Assembly (NCBI GenBank): GCA_947476855.1
Contig: CANJSR010000335.1
Location: 1 to 5,632, forward strand
Length of the DNA: 5,632 bases
Reading direction: 5' to 3'
From: Acetobacteraceae bacterium
GTDB lineage: Bacteria; Pseudomonadota; Alphaproteobacteria; Acetobacterales; Acetobacteraceae
Below are positions 1 through 4,027 of this stretch, in pieces (the stretch's first letter is position 1; the number at the start of each line of letters is the position of its first letter). The notes below the pieces were generated by a model that saw only the letters and a list, made by a program, of their open reading frames with translations, was not told where the DNA came from and ran no database searches. A program made the position numbers and the translations under genes.

Positions 1-1098
1 GTGACCCGCGCCGTCCACCATGTGAACACCGAGATCGCGACGGCGGTCATCGGGCTGGAGGCAACCAACCAGGCCAAGGTGGATCACGAACTGATCGACC
101 TCGACGGCACGCCCAACAAGTCCCGCCTCGGCGCCAACGCTGTCCTGGCGGTGTCGATGGCCACCGCCCATGCCGCCGCCGCCGCGATGGGCCAGCCGCT
201 GTATCGCTATCTCGGCGGGCCGGACGCCGACCTGATCCCGCTGCCGCAAATCCAGATCTTCGGCGGGGGCGCCCATGCGGGGCGGCGGGTCGACATCCAG
301 GACTTCATGATCATGTGCCCCGCGGCCGAGAATTTCGCCCAGGCGCTGGACTGGACGGCCGAGGTCTATCGCGCCGCCGGTGCCCTGATGAAGGAAGCCG
401 GCACCCTGGCGGGGGTTGCCGATGAGGGCGGCTGGTGGCCCATGTTCGACCGCAACGAACAGGCGCTGGATGTGCTCGTCCGCGCCATCGAACGGGCCGG
501 GTTCCGCCCGGGCGAACAGGTCGGGATCGCCCTCGACATCGCGTCCTCCGAGTTCGGCCGCAACGGCCGCTACAAACTGGCGCTGGAGGACCGGGAACTC
601 GACAGCGCGGGCATGATCAAGCTGCTGACCGGCTGGATCAGCCGCTATCCGATCCTGTCCATCGAGGACCCCCTGGCCGAGGACGACGCGGAGGGCTTCG
701 CCGAATTCACCCGCCAGGTCGGGCACAAGGTGCAGATCGTGGGCGATGATTTCCTCGTCTCCGACGCTGCCCGGGTGCGGGAGGCCGCGTCGAAGGGTGC
801 CGCCAACACCGTCCTGCTCAAGCCCAACCAGCGAGGCACGTTGACCGAGACGATCGCGGCCTGGGACGCGGCCAAGGCATGCGGCTACGCGGCCATCGTC
901 TCGGCCCGGTCGGGGGAAACCGAGGACACGACGATCGTTCATCTCGCGGTTGGCTGGGGCGCGGGGCAGCTCAAGGTCGGCAGCTTCACCCGCAGTGAGC
1001 GCATGGCCAAGTGGAACGAGACCCTGCGCGTCGAGGAAGCTTTGGGTGGCAAGGCCCGCTTCGCCGGGGGCGCGGTGCTGGGTCGGTCCCGCGCATGA
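1..1098 (+). CDS. Enolase (phosphopyruvate hydratase) family protein, 5' end outside the window
   Basis: Classical enolase interconverts 2-phosphoglycerate and phosphoenolpyruvate in the cytosol. The 365 visible residues align by eye with bacterial enolase from about residue 64 onward (VTRAVHHVN against VTKAVAAVN of E. coli). The GTG at position 1 is therefore an internal Val, about 63 residues are missing, and the full protein would be about 428 aa, normal for the family. Conserved residues by motif: His92 (GAHAG), Glu142 (DEGG), metal ligands Asp179, Glu222 (SIEDP) and Asp249 (VGDD), Lys274 (LLKPNQ), Arg303-Ser304 (RSGETED) and Lys325. Two active-site positions differ: Ala302 sits where enolases have His (SHRSGETE), and Asp101 replaces the Glu of QEFMI. 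Arg278 also departs from the usual NQxGT signature. The stop overlaps the next gene's start, so they are probably co-translated. It is surely of the enolase family; the reaction is uncertain and it may be a specialised paralog rather than the housekeeping eno. Confidence 0.9.
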   Translation: MTRAVHHVNTEIATAVIGLEATNQAKVDHELIDLDGTPNKSRLGANAVLAVSMATAHAAAAAMGQPLYRYLGGPDADLIPLPQIQIFGGGAHAGRRVDIQDFMIMCPAAENFAQALDWTAEVYRAAGALMKEAGTLAGVADEGGWWPMFDRNEQALDVLVRAIERAGFRPGEQVGIALDIASSEFGRNGRYKLALEDRELDSAGMIKLLTGWISRYPILSIEDPLAEDDAEGFAEFTRQVGHKVQIVGDDFLVSDAARVREAASKGAANTVLLKPNQRGTLTETIAAWDAAKACGYAAIVSARSGETEDTTIVHLAVGWGAGQLKVGSFTRSERMAKWNETLRVEEALGGKARFAGGAVLGRSRA

Positions 1099-2027
1099 AG
1101 GTCGTCTTCCACTATGCCGCCGGCCCCGACCTCGCGGCGCGCCTGGCCGCGGTTCCGGGGTTGGAAATCGCCGTTTGCGCCGAGGATGACGACGATCGCC
1201 TGTTCCGTCTGCTGCCAGACGCCGATGTCCTGTGGCACGTCCTCAAACCTTGCACCGCCGCCATGATCGCGGCTGCCCCCCGGCTGCGCCTGATCCAGAA
1301 GATCGGGGTGGGGGTGAACACGATCGACCTCGATGCCGCCAGGGCGCGGGGGATTCCCGTCTGCAACCTGCCCGGTACGAACAGCCGAGCGGTTGCTGAG
1401 TTGACGGTGGGGTTGATGTTGGGGGCGGTGAGGCGGGTGGCTCGGTTTGATGCCGGCCTGCGGGCGGGTGTCTGGTCCGATCCGGTGCTGCAGGACGGGA
1501 TCGGGGAACTGGGCGGCAAGACGGTGGGGCTGATCGGGTATGGGTCCATCCCCCGGCTGCTCGCGCCCGTGCTGGCCGCGTTGGGGTGCCGGGTCATCTA
1601 CACCGCCCGCCAGGAGAGGCCCGACGCCATCGGGGCGTATCGATCCCTGGACGCCCTGCTGGCCGAGGCAGACATCGTCAGCCTGCACGTCCCCCTGACG
1701 CCCGAGACCGACCGGATGATCGACGCCGCCGCCCTGGCTCGGATGAAGCGGGGTTCCGTGCTGATCAACACCGCGCGCGGCGGGCTGGTGGACCAGACAG
1801 CCCTGACCGAGGCTCTGCGCGGCGGCCATCTGGGCGCCGCCGGCCTGGATGTCTTCGCGACCGAGCCGGCCGATCCCGCCGATCCGTTGTTCCAACTGCC
1901 CAACGTCCTCGTCACCCCGCATGTCGCCTGGGTCACGACCGGCACTTTCGACCGCAGCTTCACCATCGCAGCCGAGAACTGCCGGCGGGTCGGGGCAGGG
2001 GAGGCCTTGCTTCACCGGGTGGTGTGA
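1095..2027 (+). CDS. D-isomer-specific 2-hydroxyacid dehydrogenase, glyoxylate/hydroxypyruvate reductase-like
   Basis: Encodes 310 aa, a normal length for this family, which reversibly reduces 2-keto acids with NAD(P)H. The C-terminal signature INTARGGLVDQ holds catalytic Arg228; Glu257 (FATEP) and His276 (TPHVAW) complete the triad with usual spacing. An N-terminal substrate half leads into GVGVNTIDLDAARARGI and NSRAVAELTVGL, then the Rossmann segment near 140-175. The segment YTARQERP (169-176) resembles human GRHPR (YTGRQPRP), an NADPH enzyme, and lacks the Asp typical of NAD-specific members, so NADP(H) preference is inferred. The glycine motif reads G148-Y-G150-S-I-P153, with Pro at the third Gly. 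The start at 1095 gives a 4-nt ATGA overlap with the enolase stop; no strong Shine-Dalgarno is seen, so coupling by reinitiation is likely. An in-frame upstream start at 1011 would overlap the enolase by 88 nt and add unfamilial sequence. The substrate (hydroxypyruvate, glyoxylate or another keto acid) is not determined. Confidence 0.92.
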   Translation: MKVVFHYAAGPDLAARLAAVPGLEIAVCAEDDDDRLFRLLPDADVLWHVLKPCTAAMIAAAPRLRLIQKIGVGVNTIDLDAARARGIPVCNLPGTNSRAVAELTVGLMLGAVRRVARFDAGLRAGVWSDPVLQDGIGELGGKTVGLIGYGSIPRLLAPVLAALGCRVIYTARQERPDAIGAYRSLDALLAEADIVSLHVPLTPETDRMIDAAALARMKRGSVLINTARGGLVDQTALTEALRGGHLGAAGLDVFATEPADPADPLFQLPNVLVTPHVAWVTTGTFDRSFTIAAENCRRVGAGEALLHRVV

Positions 2028-2040
2028 CACCGGACAGCAC

Positions 2041-2097
2041 CACGTCATGGCGGCCGAAGGGCTCCTGTACGGCAACACGTCATGGCGGCCGCAGGGC
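2041..2097. repeat. Direct repeat pair, 22-bp units 35 bp apart
   Basis: The 22-bp unit at 2041-2062 recurs at 2076-2097 with one difference (A versus C at unit position 17). The shared core is CACGTCATGGCGGCCG. The second copy forms most of the outer left arm of the large palindrome, so the first looks like an extra, truncated arm of the same repeat family. A third copy of the core lies inverted at the far end, near 2153-2166. The 13-nt spacer 2063-2075 has no visible relation to the unit. Confidence 0.85.
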
Positions 2098-2166
2098 CGA
2101 CACCCACGCCTTTTCCGTTTAGAACAGGGGAAAGCCGTGGGTGTCGGACCTGCGGCCGCCATGACG
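2078..2166. repeat. 89-nt near-perfect palindrome; likely two-way transcription stop
   Basis: The left arm 2078-2116 (39 nt) and right arm 2129-2166 (38 nt) are reverse complements. The outer 31 positions pair with one G-A mismatch (G2096). The inner part has one C-C mismatch and one bulged T before a CC/GG closure. The loop 2117-2128 can form a further GTT/AAC pairing. It begins 51 nt after one stop codon and ends 41 nt before the convergent stop, and the arms carry a TTTT run one way and an AAA run the other. RNA from either strand would fold into a very stable hairpin. No long U-tract follows it, so it is not a textbook intrinsic terminator. It could equally be an interspersed palindromic repeat that arrived between convergent genes. 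Confidence 0.8.
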
Positions 2167-2206
2167 CGGAGGAGACCGCGAGGGTCATCGCCGAGTTCGC
2201 CCGATA

Positions 2207-3700
2207 TCACTCCCCCTCCCGCCAAGAAGCATCGCGGGCAAACCGGTGGCGGAACCAGAAGCCGATGCTGAACCCCGGCCAGAGCGTCGTGTTCCGGCCG
2301 GCGGCGTCGAGGTACCAGCTCCGGCACCCCGACAGCCACACGGTCCTTTGCATCCGCGCGTCCAGCCAGGTTGCGAACCGAGAGGCGACGTCCCGCCGGA
2401 TTTCGACTGATCCGATCCCCTGCCGGCGCATCCGTTGCAGGGTCCGCAACGCGTGCTCGATCTGCGCCTCCAGCATGAAGACGATCGAGTTGTGGCCGAG
2501 GCCGGTGTTCGGTCCTCCCAGCAGGAACAGGTTGGGAAAGCCAGGCGCGGCCAGGCCCAGCCAAGCGGGCAGGCCCTCGTGCCAGGCTTCCGCCAACGAA
2601 GCCCCGTCGCGTCCGATCACCCGCAGTGAGCCCAACGGCTCGGTCGCCTTGAACCCGGTCGCGAAGACCAGGACATCGGCCGGATGAGTCACACCGTCGG
2701 CGGTCACCAGACCACCGGGCTCGACCCGCGCGATGGGCGTGTCGATGACGGTCACGTTCGGGCGCTCCAGCGCGGGCAGGAAGTCGTTCGACAGCAGCAC
2801 GCGCTTGCAGCCGATCCGGTAGTCTGGCGTCAGCCGCTCCCGCAGCACCGGATCGTTCAACTGCCTCTTCGCATACGTCCGTGCTCGGCGTTCCACCGCT
2901 TCCATCAAGCGCGGAGCCAGGATGAAGCCGACTGCGCGGGATTCGTGCGACCAGTAGACCCAGGCGCGCTCGATCCGCCGCAGCAGGGGGATGGCGCGCA
3001 TCATGGCCCGCCGGACCGGCCCGGCGACGGGGTCATGCTTGGGCAGGACCCAGGCGGGGGTGCGCTGGAACAACGTCAGATGGGCGGCCTGCTTCGCCAG
3101 TTCGGGGACAAGCTGGATCGCGCTGGCCCCGGTGCCGATCACCGCCACGCGCTTGCCCGCGATGTCCACCCCATGGTCCCACCGCGCGGAGTGGAACGCC
3201 GGCCCGGCGAACCGCTCCAGGCCGGGGATATCCGGAAAGGCCGGGTGGTGCAGCGTGCCCGGCGCCAGCACCAGGACCCGGGCCGAGATGCTGTCTCCCG
3301 CCTCGGTCCGCAGGCGCCACAGGCCGGTGGTGTCGTCATGGGTCGCCTCTGCCAGCGTCGTGCCCAGCCGCAGATGCGGCCGGACCCCAAACCGATCGAC
3401 GCAATCCAGCAGGTACCGCTGGATTTCCGCCTGGGACGGGTAGCGCCGGGACCAGTCGCCCGAGGGCGCGAAGGAGAACGAATACAACGCCGCCGGAATG
3501 TCGCAGGCGCAGCCAGGATAGGTGTTGTCGCGCCAGGTGCCGCCGATCTCGGTGGCCTGTTCCAGCAGGACGAAATCGTCGAGGCCGGCCTGACGCAGCC
3601 GGATCGCCATGCCGATGCCGGCGAACCCGGCACCCACGATGACCACGCCATGGGGTTGCGGATCGCTGGTGGGGCGCGCGGTGTCCATGGTTGGGTTCAT
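2207..3700 (-). CDS. FAD/NADPH-dependent class B flavin monooxygenase, Baeyer-Villiger type
   Basis: Encodes 497 aa counting from the ATG at 3700. Such enzymes use NADPH and O2 on one FAD to insert oxygen into ketones, or to oxidise N or S centres. Motifs in order: FAD-binding GAGFAG (23-28), GGTW (53-56), YPGCACDIPA around 61-71, the Baeyer-Villiger fingerprint FxGxxxHxxxW(P/D) satisfied at 164-175, the NADPH-binding GTGASA (189-194), GCKR (297-300), FATGF near 346-350 and GPNTGLGHNS near 396-405. Asp67 and Arg300 sit in the motifs that supply the catalytic Asp and Arg of phenylacetone monooxygenase; this is a motif-level match, not an alignment. The short single-fold length suggests the FMO-like bacterial group. 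Start choice: the frame is open to a TTG at 3724, with ATGs at 3700 and 3688. The TTG lies inside a hairpin, and no start has a clear Shine-Dalgarno, so 3688 (493 aa) is also possible. It is divergent from the GMC gene. The substrate is unknown. Confidence 0.9.
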   Translation of the reverse strand: MNPTMDTARPTSDPQPHGVVIVGAGFAGIGMAIRLRQAGLDDFVLLEQATEIGGTWRDNTYPGCACDIPAALYSFSFAPSGDWSRRYPSQAEIQRYLLDCVDRFGVRPHLRLGTTLAEATHDDTTGLWRLRTEAGDSISARVLVLAPGTLHHPAFPDIPGLERFAGPAFHSARWDHGVDIAGKRVAVIGTGASAIQLVPELAKQAAHLTLFQRTPAWVLPKHDPVAGPVRRAMMRAIPLLRRIERAWVYWSHESRAVGFILAPRLMEAVERRARTYAKRQLNDPVLRERLTPDYRIGCKRVLLSNDFLPALERPNVTVIDTPIARVEPGGLVTADGVTHPADVLVFATGFKATEPLGSLRVIGRDGASLAEAWHEGLPAWLGLAAPGFPNLFLLGGPNTGLGHNSIVFMLEAQIEHALRTLQRMRRQGIGSVEIRRDVASRFATWLDARMQRTVWLSGCRSWYLDAAGRNTTLWPGFSIGFWFRHRFARDASWREGE

Positions 3701-3712
3701 AGGGACGGGCAG

Positions 3713-3729
3713 GGGGTTCGGCAAACCCC
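3713..3729. repeat. Small perfect hairpin in the monooxygenase leader
   Basis: GGGGTT (3713-3718) and AACCCC (3724-3729) form a perfect 6-bp stem around a 5-nt loop, 12 nt upstream of the chosen monooxygenase ATG. If the minus-strand transcript begins further upstream, the hairpin would sit just before or over the ribosome landing site and could lower initiation. It also covers the alternative TTG start at 3724. A regulatory role is inference. Confidence 0.45.
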
Positions 3730-3765
3730 GGAATTGCGGTGGACCATCGCACGCCGCCCTTCTTC

Positions 3766-3873
3766 GTCATGGGCGGGCCTGACCCGCCCATGGCAGAGCA
3801 CGCTGTCGCTGGGGAGTGTGCGACGGGCAACCTGGGCGTTCCTGGCGATGGGCGGGTCAGGCCTGCCCATGAG
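3766..3873. repeat. Pair of facing palindromic repeats (nested inverted repeat)
   Basis: The 29-bp arm at 3766-3794 is matched by an inverted copy at 3845-3873, differing at only three positions. Each arm is also a hairpin. In the left copy CATGGGCGGG (3768-3777) and CCCGCCCATG (3783-3792) pair perfectly over 10 bp with loop CCTGA. The right copy (3847-3871) pairs with a G-T wobble and a mismatched end. The 50-nt centre (3795-3844) shows no gene. This arrangement of two outward hairpins in opposite orientation is typical of REP/BIME-like or MITE-like intergenic repeats. Reading it as protein gives only low-complexity peptide, so it should not be called a gene. Confidence 0.85.
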
Positions 3874-3910
3874 TTGGTGCTGCCGCCGTGGACCACGCCC
3901 AACATCGCAC

Positions 3911-3934
3911 CCGCCCCACCGCCCCACCGCCCGA
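3911..3934. repeat. Three tandem 8-bp units (CCGCCCCA)
   Basis: CCGCCCCA occurs at 3911-3918 and 3919-3926, followed by a variant CCGCCCGA at 3927-3934. On the minus strand, 3932-3910 reads as four G-runs (3, 4, 4 and 3) with loops of 4, 4 and 1 nt, which fits the common G-quadruplex pattern. It lies between the palindromic repeat and the putative GMC promoter. Short repeats of this kind can vary in copy number by slippage. Confidence 0.7.
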
Positions 3935-3967
3935 CTGGCCCGTCCAACGTCACCAATCCCAACCCGA

Positions 3968-3996
3968 TTGACACAACCAACCACCACGCCATCCTC
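3968..3996 (+). promoter_or_regulatory. Putative sigma-70-type promoter of the GMC gene
   Basis: A perfect TTGACA (3968-3973) is followed after 16-17 nt by a weak -10 candidate: CATCCT at 3990-3995 or ATCCTC at 3991-3996. CATCCT keeps the second-position A and final T of the consensus. Transcription would then start near 4002-4004, leaving a leader of about 25 nt before the ATG at 4028, which fits. The weak -10 suggests an activator may be needed, or that the match is chance. Confidence 0.4.
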
Positions 3997-4016
3997 CCCC
4001 ACCAGAAAACCAGGGG

Positions 4017-4021
4017 AAGGA
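4017..4021 (+). promoter_or_regulatory. Ribosome binding site of the GMC gene
   Basis: AAGGA at 4017-4021, within the purine run AGGGGAAGGAA, ends 6 nt before the ATG at 4028. This is good Shine-Dalgarno spacing. It fixes the start, even though the same frame stays open far upstream across the intergenic region and antisense to the monooxygenase. Confidence 0.85.
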
Positions 4022-4027
4022 ACCGCC

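Larger units (their letters stand above)
2028..2206. other. Convergent intergenic region made largely of repeats
   Basis: This 179-nt gap lies between the 3' ends of the dehydrogenase (plus) and the monooxygenase (minus). It contains no credible gene. A short imperfect hairpin brackets the dehydrogenase stop (GTGGTG 2019-2024 against CACCAC 2038-2043). Next come a direct repeat pair and the large 89-nt palindrome, each listed separately. About 40 nt of plain sequence remain before the monooxygenase stop. Confidence 0.8.
3701..4027. other. Divergent intergenic region with repeats and promoter elements
   Basis: This 327-nt region separates the start codons of the monooxygenase (minus) and GMC gene (plus), so it must carry both promoters unless one gene is read through from elsewhere. 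It holds a small hairpin, two facing hairpin repeats, an 8-bp tandem repeat and a putative promoter, listed separately. Open frames crossing it are continuous only because GC-rich DNA has few stops. From about 3891 to 4010 the plus strand is C- and A-rich and poor in G, as expected of a weakly structured leader. No clear promoter is seen for the minus-strand gene. Confidence 0.7.

Noticed and set aside
1..3. GTG at the first position as a real start codon of the enolase gene.
   Set aside because: It corresponds to an internal Val of enolase; the N-terminal domain with the catalytic Ser loop must lie upstream of the window.
1011..1094. An in-frame ATG at 1011 that would lengthen the dehydrogenase by 28 residues.
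   Set aside because: The added residues are Arg/Gly-rich shadow of the enolase 3' end, while the ATG at 1095 begins at the expected first beta strand (MKVVFHYA) and overlaps the stop by 4 nt.
939..2564. Long minus-strand open frame of 541 codons across the dehydrogenase and intergenic repeat.
   Set aside because: It is antisense to clearly identified genes, rich in Arg, Pro, Gly and His as expected of a shadow in GC-rich DNA, and lacks any recognisable domain.
3701..3724. TTG start at 3724 for the monooxygenase, adding eight residues.
   Set aside because: The codon is within a 6-bp hairpin, has no clear ribosome binding site, and the added residues precede the FAD strand by more than the family needs; ATG at 3700 or 3688 is preferred.
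3766..3873. Considered as a CRISPR fragment because of repeated palindromic units with a spacer.
   Set aside because: There are only two units, in opposite orientation, with no regular direct repeats or cas genes.
2684..4027. The GMC reading frame stays open for 1344 nt upstream of its ATG, which would give a 982-aa fusion protein.
   Set aside because: The extension is antisense to the monooxygenase gene and crosses the repeats, its peptide has no family motif, and a strong ribosome binding site with spacing of 6 nt marks the ATG at 4028.
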